DNA from: AP-15 sp963833745
GTDB taxonomy: Bacteria > Pseudomonadota > Alphaproteobacteria > ATCC43930 > CGMCC-115725
DNA: 64,000 nucleotides
Direction: 5' to 3'
Assembly: GCA_963833745.1 (NCBI GenBank)
Contig: CAWHZD010000006.1
Span: 620,001 to 684,000 of the forward strand
A program made the position numbers and the translations under genes. The notes under the pieces are model-generated. The model was not told the DNA's origin and ran no database searches. It worked only from the letters and a program-made list of their open reading frames with translations. Position 1 is the stretch's first letter; each line of letters begins with the position of its first letter. Below, piece after piece: positions 25,496-35,866 of the stretch.

Positions 25496-26891
25496 TCAGT
25501 GGGGGATGGTCAGGGCGATCAGCTTTAATGCGGCATGGTCGATCGTTTCGAGGTGGCGGCAGGTGTCGATCAGTTCGGCGAATTGCGGCTCGGGGATGGC
25601 GAGACCGGGGGCGACAGGGCGGATGCGGCGGGCTTCCTCCTCGAAATCCCAGATGAATTCGCGGCCGGTCCCTTCTTTTGTGAAGCTGCGGCCGCCCTTG
25701 GTGAACACCGTGATCCGCGGACCGAACAGGGTGCGGCGCACCGTCGGGATCAGGGTCACGCGGTGCATCAAGTCAAGCACCGCTGGAGGGTCGCTTTCGC
25801 CCGGTCCCGGCCGGTCGCCGCGCAATAGCGGATAGCCGCGTGTGACGGCGCCATAGGCCGTGAAATATTGCGTGCTGCCGACTTGCGGCGGGTTTTCGAC
25901 GCCGCGGCTGGGAAACGCCGGGCTCGGATACTCGGTCTCGAGCCAGTTGACCAGGGCCTCGATACGCTCGATGTCCTGATGGCGGATGGCCGTGCTCTTC
26001 GCACAGCTTTGCCGTCACGTCGATATGCGCGATGTTGTAGCCGGCGGTTGAATAAATCCGGTACAGCGTTTCGAGAAAGATCCAGTCACGGCCGAGGCGC
26101 TGAGTGATCTTAGCCAGCTCTGTGCGGTTGTCGCCGGTGAAGCTGAAGCGCAATTCGCCGCGGTTGTTGCCGGCATAGGCGTGGTAAAAGCCGGCCTCGC
26201 CCTCCAACGTCGTCTCGCCGCCCGGCGTCCCGTGCTTGGCCAAAGCCACCGCGAGTAGCGCGTTGCGGACCGCGCCGCCCTCACGCAACGACCGGCCGCC
26301 GCTGCGCGCCCCTTCGAGATTGCCGGAAGCGAGGTTGACGCATTGCGCGATCGCATCGTGGATCTGTTTTTCGTCGAGCCCGCCGAGCTTGGCCGCCGCG
26401 ACTGCCGCGCCGAAAATGCCGAACACCGGCCCGGCGTGAAAGCCGCGCGACATGACGGTCGGGATGAATTCCGCGGCCATGCGCTCCATGACCTCATAGC
26501 CGGCGGCGACCGCGGTCAGGAAATCCCGGCCGGAAGCGGCGGTCACCTCGGCCGCGACTAGGGCCGCGGGCAGGATCGCCGTCCCGGGATGGGTCAGCAT
26601 GCGAAAGGTGTCCCATTTGCCCCCGGCGAAGATCGTTTCGGTTTTGACAAACGCGGCCCCGGCCTTGGTGAGTTTTGCGCCGTTGCACAGCACGGTCGCG
26701 GCCCCGGCGCCGCCCGCCTCCTCGTCCTGCATCAGCGCCAGCGCCTGTTTGCTCGCTGGCATGTCGTGCGCCACCAGCGCCGAGGACAATGCCTCTAAAG
26801 TGACGCCCTTCGCCCGATCGACGACGGCCGCCGGCAGGTCCTCGTAACTGAGGTTGGCGACAAAAGCGGCAAACTCCCGGCTCAGCGACAT
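25496..26891 (-). pseudogene. MmgE/PrpD family protein, one frameshift
   Basis: About 465 residues when joined. The N-terminal helical domain (SREFAAFVANLSYEDLPAAV) and the conserved region PGTAILPAALVAAEVTAASGRDFLTAV are typical of MmgE/PrpD (2-methylcitrate dehydratase, aconitate decarboxylase). The frame is lost near 25990 after KLCEEHG and resumes as IRHQDIERIEALVNWLE through the C-terminal lid domain to the stop at 25496. The ATG at 26891 has gggaggg upstream. A single base in a GGCC context is involved, so error or recent mutation are both possible. Confidence 0.8.
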
Positions 26892-27134
26892 GGCGATTTC
26901 CCTCCCGCGACCGATCACTCCGATCGTTCAGCTTAGCCCGGTTTGCAGCCGTTCCCGAGCGCCTATGCATCATGCGCTGCCCCGACGGCGCTCGGAAGCT
27001 CATTGCCGAAAGTGCGGAGTGCGGCGATCATCATTGCACCCGTCGAACATAGGGCGGTGGCCAACACGGCGCCGGCCGGCCAGCATGTCTGCGCAGCCTC
27101 GATCGTCGCTAGCCGAGAAGGATGGAAGGACGCC

Positions 27135-28541
27135 ATGTTGGAGCTGCTCGATCAGCAGAAACGGCTAACAGTAAATCAAAAGAAGATCGTCGCAGCCGCC
27201 GTGATCGGCGACATGCTCGATTATTTCGACTTCGGGTTGATCGGCTTCGCCCTCGCCTTTATAATCGGACCGTGGAAACTGACCTACGGTCAGTCGGCGA
27301 TGATCCTGTTGACCTCGGGCATCGGCGGGGTTCCCGGCGCGTTGTTCTACGGTTGGCTGGCGGATCGCATCGGCCGGCGCACCGTCTTCATCATCACCGC
27401 GCTGAATTTTTCGCTCGCCACCGGGGTCATGGCGCTGACGCCAGATCAGGGCGGCTGGATCTTCCTCAGCGTGTGCCGCTTCTTTGTCGGCTTTGGCGTT
27501 GCCGGCTTGTTTACCGTCGATCTGCCATTGGTGCAGGAATTCGTGCCGACGTCAAAGCGCGGCTTTATCGGTGGGTTGGTGACCTCGCTGCTGCCGATCG
27601 CCGGCATAATGGGCGCGGCGTTGGGAGCATTCGTCACCCCGATCATCGGATGGCGCGGCCTGTTTGCGATCGGTCTGTTGCCGGCGGCGGTGACCCTGCT
27701 GATCCGCGCCTGGGTTCCGGAGTCGCCGCGCTGGCTGATCCGCATGGGGCGACTCGACGAGGCGCGCCGGTCGCTCGCCTGGGCATTGCAGATCGATCAA
27801 AAGGCAATCGAGCTGCCGACCAGCGTCCCCGCGACACAGGCGACCGCCTGGCGCGAGCTCTTTCATTACCCGCGCAGCATGGCATTGTCGGTTTTGACCA
27901 GTCTCGGCTGCCAGTCGGGAGGGGTCGGCATCGGGCTGTGGAGCACGACCTTGCTCGTGCTGCTGCTCAAGATCAAACCCGCCGAGGCGTCTTATCTGAT
28001 GATTTATGCCGGCTTTGTCGCCTTGGCCGGACGCTTTGCCTTCTGCTATCTGTCCGACGCGATCGGGCGACGACCGTCCGGCGTGCTGCTGAGCTTTGGC
28101 GCGGCGTTGTCTCTGGCGCTTGCCGGCTATTATCACAATGTTTTCGTTGGCGGCGTCTCGGTCTTTTACCTGATGCTGTTCGGTCAGCGCTTTTTCGGCG
28201 ACGGCGGCTATGCCGTCGTCGGACCCTATGCGGCTGAGGTCTGGCCATCGCGGCTGCGGGCGAGCGGCATGGGTTTCGGCTTTGGCATCGGTAATTTCGG
28301 CAAGATCCTCGGCCCCCTCGGGCTTGCGCTGATCATCGGCTCGTCGGATGTGATCAGCCCCAAGGCGACGATTGCCGCGATCGAGCCGGCGATGATGTAC
28401 CTGGCCGGCTGGTACGTCCTTTCGGGAGTCGTCTTTATCCTGCTCGGCTTCGAAACCCGTGGCCGCACGCTCGAAGAGCTGGATGCGGCTTTGGACGCGC
28501 CGGGCGCGCCTCGGGTTCGGCCGGCTTCGGTGCAGCCATAG
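27135..28541 (+). CDS. MFS transporter, sugar/aromatic acid:H+ symporter type
   Basis: 468 residues with 12 predicted helices. Motif A between helices 2 and 3 is GWLADRIGRRTVFI, and PESPRWLIRMGRLDEARRSL follows helix 6, as in the sugar and aromatic-acid symporter families. It probably imports an organic acid for the catabolic genes around it. The ATG at 27135 follows ggaagga; longer in-frame starts upstream have no site. It is divergent from the MmgE/PrpD gene with a 243-bp spacer. Confidence 0.9.
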   Translation: MLELLDQQKRLTVNQKKIVAAAVIGDMLDYFDFGLIGFALAFIIGPWKLTYGQSAMILLTSGIGGVPGALFYGWLADRIGRRTVFIITALNFSLATGVMALTPDQGGWIFLSVCRFFVGFGVAGLFTVDLPLVQEFVPTSKRGFIGGLVTSLLPIAGIMGAALGAFVTPIIGWRGLFAIGLLPAAVTLLIRAWVPESPRWLIRMGRLDEARRSLAWALQIDQKAIELPTSVPATQATAWRELFHYPRSMALSVLTSLGCQSGGVGIGLWSTTLLVLLLKIKPAEASYLMIYAGFVALAGRFAFCYLSDAIGRRPSGVLLSFGAALSLALAGYYHNVFVGGVSVFYLMLFGQRFFGDGGYAVVGPYAAEVWPSRLRASGMGFGFGIGNFGKILGPLGLALIIGSSDVISPKATIAAIEPAMMYLAGWYVLSGVVFILLGFETRGRTLEELDAALDAPGAPRVRPASVQP

Positions 28542-28605
28542 GCAGCTTTGCGCTACCGTACATTCTCAACGATAAGTGGACCTCAATAATATGTTTGGGG
28601 GTCGG

Positions 28606-29070
28606 ATGTCGGTGATCGTCTTGGCGTTTCTGATCGGGGTCATCGCCGGATTGCGGGCTTTGACACCGCTTGCCGTGGTCAGCTGGGCCGCCCATCTCGG
28701 CCGGCTTCCGCTGGCGGGCAGCTGGCTCGCCTTTCTCGGTTTTGCCGCGACGCCCTATATCGTCACCCTGCTGGCGATCGCCGAGCTCGTCGGCGACAAG
28801 CTGCCCCAAACCCCCAGCCGCAAAACCGCCATACCGTTTGTCGTGCGCCTCGTCAGCGGCGCTCTATGCGGTGCCGCCCTTGGGACCGCCGGGCAATCCA
28901 TGATCGGCGGCCTCGTCGCCGGCGCAATCGGCGCGGTCGCTGGCACCTTCGGTGGCTACGAGTTCCGTGCCCGGCTGGTCAAAGCCATCGGCGGCAACGA
29001 CCTCCCGATCGCGCTCCTCGAAGACGCCGTCGCCATCATCGCCGCGATCTTGATCACCGTCGGCGCCTGA
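28606..29070 (+). CDS. DUF4126 membrane protein
   Basis: About 154 residues, five or so hydrophobic helices, with the conserved family stretches FLIGVIAGLRALTPLAVVSWAA, AELVGDKLPQTPSR and a C-terminal LLEDAVAIIAAILI. Function unknown. Starts at 28591 and 28576 (GTG) are also in frame; 28606 follows gggggt and gives the typical family N-terminus. It ends 10 bp from the convergent acyl-CoA synthetase. Confidence 0.8.
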   Translation: MSVIVLAFLIGVIAGLRALTPLAVVSWAAHLGRLPLAGSWLAFLGFAATPYIVTLLAIAELVGDKLPQTPSRKTAIPFVVRLVSGALCGAALGTAGQSMIGGLVAGAIGAVAGTFGGYEFRARLVKAIGGNDLPIALLEDAVAIIAAILITVGA

Positions 29071-29080
29071 GTTGAGCGCG

Positions 29081-30771
29081 TCACCCGAGCTCCGGAAAAT
29101 CCTCTTCCCAGAATTCGCCAACGGCGCCGGCGGCGCGGGGGTGTTGGTGAGGCCGCGGGCGGCTTCGGCGGTGCGCAGTTCGACGCGTCGGATCTTGCCG
29201 GAGATGGTTTTCGGCAGATCGGCGAATTCGAGGCGGCGGACCCGTTTGTAGGGGGCGAGATGCGCTCGAATGTGACGAAAGATCGACAACGCCGTGTCGC
29301 GCGTCGGTGGCTGGCTGGCGGCGAGCACGATAAACGCTTTGGGCACGGCGAGCCGGAGGGGATCGGGTGACGGGACGACCGCCGCCTCGGCGACCGCCGG
29401 GTGCTCGATCAACACGCTTTCGAGTTCGAACGGGCTGATCCGGTAGTCGGAGGCTTTGAAAACGTCGTCGGCGCGGCCGACATAGGTCAAATAGCCGTCT
29501 GCGTCGCGCATTGCCACGTCGCCGGTGCGGTAAACCGCGCCGGCAAGCGGCTGCACCGTCCCGTCGTCGCCCTGATAGCCCTGCATTAGCGCGAGCGGTG
29601 GCGGGTCGAGCGCGAGGCAAATTTCGGCCTCTTCCTGCTCGGCGCCGCCGGCATCCAGCAACCTGACCCGATAGCCCGGCGCCGGCCGGCCCATTGATCC
29701 CGGTTTAACCATTTGTCCCGGGAAATTGCCGATCTGCAAAGTTGTCTCGGTCTGACCGTAGCCATCGCGGATGGCCACCCCCCAGGCGGCTTTGACCTGC
29801 TCGATCACTTCGGGATTGAGCGGCTCGCCGGCGCTGACGACCTCGCGCAAACCCATCTTCCACGACGCAAGTTCCTCCTGGATCAACATTCTCCACACCG
29901 TCGGCGGCGCGCAGAACGTCGTGACCCCATAGCGCGCGATCGCGTCGAGCAGTCCTCGGGCGTCGAAGCGCGGCTGGTTCAGCATGAACACGGTTGCCGC
30001 GGCGTTCCACGGCGCGAAAAAGCAGCTCCAGGCGTGCTTGGCCCACCCCGGCGAGGAGATATTGAGGTGGACGTCCCCGGGCTTTGCGCCGAGCCAATAC
30101 ATCGCCGCCAACAGCCCGACCGGATAGCTCTGGTGGCTGTGCAACACCAGCTTTGGCTTGGCCGTCGTGCCGGAGGTGAAATACAGCAGCAGCGGATCGG
30201 TCGCCTGCGTCTCGCCGTCGGGCACGAAATGCGCCGGCGCATCGTAACCTGCCTCCCAGCGATGCCAGCCCGGCGGTGCACCGCCGACCGCGATCCGCGT
30301 GTAATCGCCCGGCAAATCGGCGAATTTGCTGGCATTGGCAGCGCCGGCGACGACGTGCCGGACTCGCCCGCGGGCAAAGCGGTCGATTAGATCGTCGCGA
30401 TTGAGCAAGGTCGTCGCCGGAATGATGACGGCGCCCAATTTCATTGCCGCCAGCATGCATTCCCACAATGGCACGACATTGCCCAGCATCAAGAGCAAGC
30501 GGTCGCCGCGCCGCACGCCGAGACTGCGCAGATGGTTGGCAAGCCGGCTCGACCTTTCGGCTAATTCGGCGAAGGTCAGCCGGCTCTCGCCTCCTTCATC
30601 GACGATCCACAGGCCGGGGCGGTGGTTTCTCCGCGCCATCGGGTCGAAGTAATCGAGCGCCCAGTTGAACCGGGCCAAAACCGGCCAGCGGAAATCGCGA
30701 TAGGCGCGTTCGTAATCTTCGCGATGAGCGAGCAGGAAGTCGCGGGCCTCGAGAAACGCTGCCGCCGCCAT
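29081..30771 (-). CDS. AMP-dependent acyl-CoA synthetase, frameshift in the last residues
   Basis: ANL-superfamily ligase of about 560 residues. The AMP/ATP loop is LLLYFTSGTTAKPKLVLHSH near 195-215, the adenylate motif DGYGQTETT, the hinge YRTGDVAMRDADGYL, and the catalytic Lys in KTISGKIRR. It belongs with medium-chain or aromatic acyl-CoA synthetases. The open frame runs on to 28864, antisense into DUF4126. Shifting one base near 29125 instead gives EFWEEDFPELG and a stop at 29081, the natural family ending, so I place the end there. All catalytic parts are upstream of the lesion. Confidence 0.85.
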
Positions 30772-30995
30772 GTCCCTCCTCCCGAACGTTCGCTTAAGGT
30801 CGCCGCAATCATAGCGCAGACCAACCCTGTTCGCGCGGCATACCGCGTCTACCCCGACGCGGTGCGGGTGGCGGCGCTTACGGTGCCGCGTTCACTCCGG
30901 CTGGCCCGAGCCCCTCCAAATCACCCTCTGTTCGCGGATCGAAACGCCGACTTCCGCATGCGACCGGCATAAGCTGGTACGGAAACTCCAGCGAC

Positions 30996-32066
30996 CTAAT
31001 ATCCGCGCTGCCAGTCGATGACGTTGCGCAGCGGCCGGCGGTCGAGATAGGCGCGCAAATTGTCGCAGAATATGTCGATGGCGCCGTGCCGGTTCTGGTC
31101 GCTGGAACCGGATACATGCGGCGTGATCAAGACCCGTGGATCAGACCAAAACCGCGCCGGCGGTGGGTGCTCGAATTCGCCGACATAGACGTCGAAGGCG
31201 GCGCCGCGCAGATGATTGCGCCGCAATGCGTCGGCGAGCGCATCTTCATCCACGATCTCGCCGCGGGCGACATTGACCAGCACGCTGCCCGGCTTCATCA
31301 ACGCAAAACGATCGGCGTTGAACAGCCGGTCCGTCTGCGGCGTCCATTGGCAGCAGATCACGACAAAATCGCTGTGCGCCAGGAAGCGGTCGAGATCGGA
31401 CGGGCCGCCGATCTCGGTGAACCCGATGGGCAGCGGCTCTCCTGGGCGCGGCTCGCTGCGGGTGCCGACGACGTGCAAGCCGAGCCCTGCGCACAGCCGG
31501 CCGACATCTTGCCCGATGCCGCCGGCGCCAACGACACAAATGGTCTTGCCGTCCAGGAGCAGCGGGCGGTAGGAGCGGTGGTCGAAGGTGCCAACCTCGC
31601 GATCGAGGGCGACACGGTTCAGGCATTTTGCGAAATACAGGATCCCTGCCACGGCATATTCGGCGATCGCCAAAGTGCTGCCGACGCCGCGCGAGGTCGT
31701 TACCTTCACGTCGCTACCCCACAAATCGCCAAGGCGGAGATTGCTGGCGCCGGCGGGGCGCTGATGAAACCATTTCAATCGCGGGGCGCGGGCGCGCAGA
31801 TCGAGCGGAAAGGGCCAGCCGCCGAGAATGATCTCGGCCTCGGCAAGCAGTCGGTCGCGTTCCTCGCGGGTTCCTTGACCCGTCGTCCCCGGCTGCAGGT
31901 ACCGTGCGGCGGTATAGGCCGGCCAGGTCTCGCGAATTTCACCGTCGAACCAGCCGCCGGCGTCGATCAGGCGGATCGTGGGATCGACCGCTTCGATCCT
32001 GGCCCGGTCCGACGCGGCGATTCGCTGAATGTTGAGGATGTTGATCGCTGTCACGAAAGCTCCCAT
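30996..32066 (-). CDS. D-isomer-specific 2-hydroxyacid dehydrogenase
   Basis: 356-residue NAD-dependent oxidoreductase. The Rossmann motif is VVGAGGIGQDVG. Catalytic Arg is in NVARGEIVDE, with the usual acidic residue in between, and His in ITPHVSGSSDQNRHG. These interconvert 2-hydroxy and 2-keto acids; the substrate is unknown. The stop lies 224 bp before the start of the acyl-CoA synthetase on the same strand, and a DAO oxidase gene lies 27 bp upstream, so the last two form an operon. Confidence 0.9.
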   Translation of the reverse strand: MGAFVTAINILNIQRIAASDRARIEAVDPTIRLIDAGGWFDGEIRETWPAYTAARYLQPGTTGQGTREERDRLLAEAEIILGGWPFPLDLRARAPRLKWFHQRPAGASNLRLGDLWGSDVKVTTSRGVGSTLAIAEYAVAGILYFAKCLNRVALDREVGTFDHRSYRPLLLDGKTICVVGAGGIGQDVGRLCAGLGLHVVGTRSEPRPGEPLPIGFTEIGGPSDLDRFLAHSDFVVICCQWTPQTDRLFNADRFALMKPGSVLVNVARGEIVDEDALADALRRNHLRGAAFDVYVGEFEHPPPARFWSDPRVLITPHVSGSSDQNRHGAIDIFCDNLRAYLDRRPLRNVIDWQRGY

Positions 32067-32093
32067 CAGCGCAAGGCGGCGGACAGCGGCCGC

Positions 32094-33209
32094 TCATCCG
32101 TTCGCACGCAAGCGCCGCCGCGCTCGGTCGAACGGCGGCAGCCGACCGGGGTCGAACGGCGCCAGATCGACGGTCTTCGCGGTGCCGTCGACAATCAGCT
32201 CGGCTATCGTCTCACCCGTCGCCGGTGCGTTCAGAATACCCCAGACGCTGTGCCCGGTTGCAACATAAGCCCCCTCGACACCCGGCACACGGCCAATCAA
32301 CGGCAGCCCGTCGCGCACGATCGGACGAAAGCAGGCTTGTCGCGCCACGATTTTCGCCGCGGCCAGCGCCGGCGAAAGATCGCGGCAGATCGCTTCGAGC
32401 CGCTCGATCGCGCCCGGATCCGGGGTGACTGCTGCCGGATCGACCGGCAACGCGCTTTCGCTTGAAATCGCACAGACATAGGTTGTGCCGTCGGTGCGCG
32501 GAAACAGCTCCGGCGTCTGCACCGCGCCATTCGCTTCGCGATATTCGCAAAACAGCGCCTCCGCCGGGACTTTCGTCCCGGTCCCGAAGACGAGGCTGTG
32601 CCCTTTGAGCCCAAACACCGCAGGGAGCGGCAGCCATGCAGCGGCGTCGATCGTCCACGGTCCCATCGCGATGACGACAGCGTCGCAATCGATCATCTCG
32701 CCATCTACTACGACGCCTGCGACGGTATTGTCGCCCCGCCGTACCACCGCGGTGACGCGGCCGAGGCGTAATTTGGCGCCCTGCGCCGCCGCCGCCCGCA
32801 TAACCGCTTCGGTAAAGCGCGCCGGATGCACCTGCGCGGTGGTTTCGGTCGAGCCAAGTTGCTGGGTCACGCTTGCATCGGCTGACAGCCAGCTGAGATC
32901 GTAGGCGCTGCCGCGCCGGTGAAGCCGATTTTGCCGCCCGGCCAGGCCGCCATAGGTCGTCAGCCGGCGATAGCCCCAGTCGCCATCGACCTCGGCCGCA
33001 AGCTGCGCGTGCAGCGCGAAGCTGCGGCGCGCAAGGGCGGCGAGCGGGGTGCCGTCGCACCAGTCGATCGCCAGAAAGCCGCCGGATTTACCCGAAGCCG
33101 CGCAGGCCAGTCCGGTCCGCTCGATGACTGTTGCCCGCACACCGCGGCGGCTCAGGAAATAGGCGATCGAGGCGCCGATCACGCCGCCGCCGCAAATCAA
33201 GACGCGCAT
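32094..33209 (-). CDS. FAD-dependent DAO-family oxidoreductase
   Basis: 371 residues of the D-amino-acid oxidase / glycine oxidase family. The FAD motif opens the protein (LICGGGVIGASIAYFL), then SGKSGGFLAIDW, and the C-terminal FAD contact GAYVATGHSVWGI. It likely oxidises an amino or N-methyl acid to the imine. Only 27 bp separate it from the downstream 2-hydroxyacid dehydrogenase, which could reduce the keto acid formed. It is divergent from a small exported protein gene. Confidence 0.88.
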   Translation of the reverse strand: MRVLICGGGVIGASIAYFLSRRGVRATVIERTGLACAASGKSGGFLAIDWCDGTPLAALARRSFALHAQLAAEVDGDWGYRRLTTYGGLAGRQNRLHRRGSAYDLSWLSADASVTQQLGSTETTAQVHPARFTEAVMRAAAAQGAKLRLGRVTAVVRRGDNTVAGVVVDGEMIDCDAVVIAMGPWTIDAAAWLPLPAVFGLKGHSLVFGTGTKVPAEALFCEYREANGAVQTPELFPRTDGTTYVCAISSESALPVDPAAVTPDPGAIERLEAICRDLSPALAAAKIVARQACFRPIVRDGLPLIGRVPGVEGAYVATGHSVWGILNAPATGETIAELIVDGTAKTVDLAPFDPGRLPPFDRARRRLRANG

Positions 33210-33370
33210 TGATCCGCCCGACTAACCGCCCGACTGGGCCATAAACAATCTGATCCCATCTGCGTCATCGCGCGAGCCTCTGATCTCCGGTCGTCCCAGG
33301 GCAATCGGGATATGGACTCGGCGTTAACGATCTGGCAAAGTGGAGCGGGGATCAGTGCGCGGTAACTGAT

Positions 33371-33685
33371 ATGAGGTTCGGGGGAAAGTTCGTTGTCGTC
33401 CTGACGATAGGTGTCGTCTCTGCGACGGCAGTTGAGGCGTCGTCGTGTCGGGTGAAAAAGAATCACAATTGTTTTGATGCCCCGGGCACGGTCAATTTCA
33501 CCACGGTTCCTGATATATCAAAGCAGATCGTCAGCGAAGAGCCAACCGCGGAAAAACCGAAAACCAACGTCCTCGAAGCGCCGCCGATCACGACCTATAC
33601 CGGCCCCACCGTCGGCGTCAGTTCGATGGCTCATGCCCCGACAGTTGGCTATTACTGGTCACTGGAGCCGGACTCCGACAAATAA
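33371..33685 (+). CDS. Hypothetical small exported protein
   Basis: 104 residues. The N-terminal signal peptide (KFVVVLTIGVVSATAVEAS) is probably cut after VEAS. The mature part has two cysteines and a Pro/Thr-rich region, ending GYYWSLEPDSDK. No family recognised. The reading frame has ordinary local codon use and starts at an ATG, but a clear Shine-Dalgarno is lacking. Confidence 0.55.
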   Translation: MRFGGKFVVVLTIGVVSATAVEASSCRVKKNHNCFDAPGTVNFTTVPDISKQIVSEEPTAEKPKTNVLEAPPITTYTGPTVGVSSMAHAPTVGYYWSLEPDSDK

Positions 33686-33791
33686 CAGCGTCAGTCCCCG
33701 AGAGCGGCTTGCGGTTGAGCGGTGATTTCATCAGTGATGCCGCCAACCGGCCGGGCGGTCGTACGAGCGCAAGCGGAACGCTGAGCGACCA

Positions 33792-34424
33792 GTGGAATAT
33801 ACCGCGGCAGCGCGCAATGCCGAGCAGATCGCCGATATCCGGATCCTCGCATTCGGTTTCGTTGCGGGCGTCGGCGCATCGGCGGCGCTGTTGGCGGTGG
33901 CGATCGCCAACGTCGGGCCTCGCCTCGTTGCCGGCGTCGGGGGCTACGTGACGGGGCTGTTGGCAATGCTCGGTTGCTCTTTCTTCTATCGTGTGGCTGC
34001 GGAACCACGACGGCGCCAATTCCTCCGCCGCCTCGATCATGCCGCCATTTTCGCTATGATTGCCGGGTCTGCGACGCCTTTCGCGCTCGCCCGCGGCGGT
34101 ACGCGCGGTACCGGCTTGGCGGTGATGCTGTGGGCGGTCGCGGCGCTCGGGATTGTCTTCAAGCTGCGTTTTCCGATCGGGAGCGTCCGACGCTCCGCAA
34201 TACTCTACCTGCTGCTCGGCTGGGCCAGCTTTATCTCAGTCGGCCCGGAGGTGTCAGGCAAGACCCTGATGCTGATCGCCGCGGGTGGGGCCTCCTATTC
34301 GGTCGGCGTCTCCTTCCTGTTGTGGCAACGGCTGCGCTATCGACTAGCGATCTGGCATGCCTTCGTGCTCGCTGGCGCTGCCTGCCACTACCTGGCGATC
34401 CTCAACGGCGTCGTTCTCGCGTGA
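33792..34424 (+). CDS. Hemolysin III / TrhA (PAQR-like) membrane protein
   Basis: 210 residues with about seven transmembrane helices. Family marks are the LDHAAIFAMIAGSATPF segment after helix 2, the YSVGVSFLLWQRLRYRLAIWH region and the terminal FVLAGAACHYLAIL with its His. In the PAQR superfamily these His and Asp residues bind zinc. The usual N-terminal E...H motif (EEIANALTHG) is replaced here by MEYTAAARNAEQIAD, so a metal ligand may be missing. The start is a GTG with a weak ribosome site. Confidence 0.75.
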   Translation: MEYTAAARNAEQIADIRILAFGFVAGVGASAALLAVAIANVGPRLVAGVGGYVTGLLAMLGCSFFYRVAAEPRRRQFLRRLDHAAIFAMIAGSATPFALARGGTRGTGLAVMLWAVAALGIVFKLRFPIGSVRRSAILYLLLGWASFISVGPEVSGKTLMLIAAGGASYSVGVSFLLWQRLRYRLAIWHAFVLAGAACHYLAILNGVVLA

Positions 34425-34503
34425 CCCGGCGATGTCCGGTTGCCGGAGCCGGCAATTTCCAGGCACAATCGACCGCGGTGCGCCGCCGCGGAAGGAATGG
34501 GCA

Positions 34504-35715
34504 ATGAAAGAGGGCTATCGCTTCGTCGATTGCGACATGCACATCATGGAGCCGACCGACCTGTTCGACAAATATCTCGACCCGGCGTTCAAGCCGCGGA
34601 TCACCTCGGCGATGCAGCCGGTCGACGGCGGCAGCACCGGGATGCGCCGGCGCCCGTTGTGGTTCTTCGACGGCATGCCGACCAGCAACGACGGCAACAT
34701 TTCCCAGTACAACCGGATTCGCGGCCCGCTCGTCGGCGCCCGCGGCAACAAGAACGTCATGTTTGCGGTCGAGCGCGGCTACGACGCGGAGGCCCAGATC
34801 ATCGGCATGGAGATGGAAGGGATCGACATCGCTGTGCTGTTCCCGACCGCCGGTCTGTCGTTTCTCGCCCGCGACGACATGGACCCGCAATTTTCCAATG
34901 CGATCTGCCGCGCCTACAACGACTGGCTGCACGACTTTGTCCAGCATAGTCCTGACCAGCTCAAGATGGCGGCGATGCTGCCGGTGCACGACGTCAACCT
35001 CGCCTGTCGCGAGCTCTATCGCTGCGTCAAGGAATACGGTGCGGTCGGCGCCTTCGTCCGGCCAAACTATGTGAATGGCCGTTATTGGCACTCGACCTAT
35101 TGGGACCCGCTCTACGGCATGCTGCAGGACCTCCAGGTCCCGCTGTGTTTCCATGAGGGGACCGGATCGTACTATTCGACGATCGAGCCGCGCTTTGGCG
35201 AGAACCGCTTTATGCGCCATGTGGCCAGCCACTCGACCGAGATGCAATTGGCGCTGATCGCGCTGATGCTCGGCGGCATACTCGAAACCTACCCGCGTCT
35301 CAAAGTGGCGTTTCTCGAAGCGCAGAGCTGGTGGGTGCCGGGGCTGCTGGGCCGCATCGAATGGGATCTGCGCCAGCACCATCAGGCCGATGCGCCCTAT
35401 CTGAAGCTGACGCCCCAGGAATACTGGCAGCGCAACTGCTTCTCGGCGATCGAGAGCGGCGAGCGCGAAGTCGGCTCGGTCGTCGAGCTGCTGGGCGGCG
35501 CCGAGAACATCTGCGTGTCGAGCGATTTCCCGCATTTCGACTCGAGCTTCCCCGAGGTGTCGACGCGGGTCCTGCGCAACCCCAGCATTACCCCCGACCT
35601 CGGCGGCAAGATCCTGTCGGGCGGCGCCCGTCTTTACGGGTTCGACGACGAGGATTTCGCGAAAGCCGACGCAGCAGCCAAGCGCCGCGACAACATGGCG
35701 GCGGGCCACGCCTAA
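34504..35715 (+). CDS. Amidohydrolase family protein (amidohydrolase-2)
   Basis: 403-residue metal-dependent hydrolase. The DxH motif is VDCDMHIMEPTDLF at the N-terminus, a metal-binding His is in PLCFHEGTGSYY, and the terminal Asp in VSSDFPHFDSSFP. These proteins decarboxylate or hydrolyse products of aromatic breakdown. I took the ATG at 34504 (MKEGYRFVDCDMH); an upstream in-frame start at 34357 overlaps the preceding gene and adds no conserved sequence. Confidence 0.88.
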   Translation: MKEGYRFVDCDMHIMEPTDLFDKYLDPAFKPRITSAMQPVDGGSTGMRRRPLWFFDGMPTSNDGNISQYNRIRGPLVGARGNKNVMFAVERGYDAEAQIIGMEMEGIDIAVLFPTAGLSFLARDDMDPQFSNAICRAYNDWLHDFVQHSPDQLKMAAMLPVHDVNLACRELYRCVKEYGAVGAFVRPNYVNGRYWHSTYWDPLYGMLQDLQVPLCFHEGTGSYYSTIEPRFGENRFMRHVASHSTEMQLALIALMLGGILETYPRLKVAFLEAQSWWVPGLLGRIEWDLRQHHQADAPYLKLTPQEYWQRNCFSAIESGEREVGSVVELLGGAENICVSSDFPHFDSSFPEVSTRVLRNPSITPDLGGKILSGGARLYGFDDEDFAKADAAAKRRDNMAAGHA

Positions 35716-35866
35716 TCCCCGACTCCATAAAGGGGTGCGGTTGGGCGCCGCATCCGCAACGAGGCGACTTGGACGATTTTGGCAGCCCCGGCAGTAGACC
35801 GAGGCTGGCGGCTTGCCCGCCAATGGTGGCCATGTCATATTCTACTCCAAAGTGGAGCCGAATCGG

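Noticed and set aside
31086..32465. 459-codon plus-strand frame over the 2-hydroxyacid dehydrogenase
   Set aside because: Shadow of two well-supported minus-strand genes; no domain and Arg/His/Asp-rich composition.
34402..35838. 478-codon minus-strand frame over the amidohydrolase
   Set aside because: Shadow frame; the plus strand has the metal motifs of the amidohydrolase.
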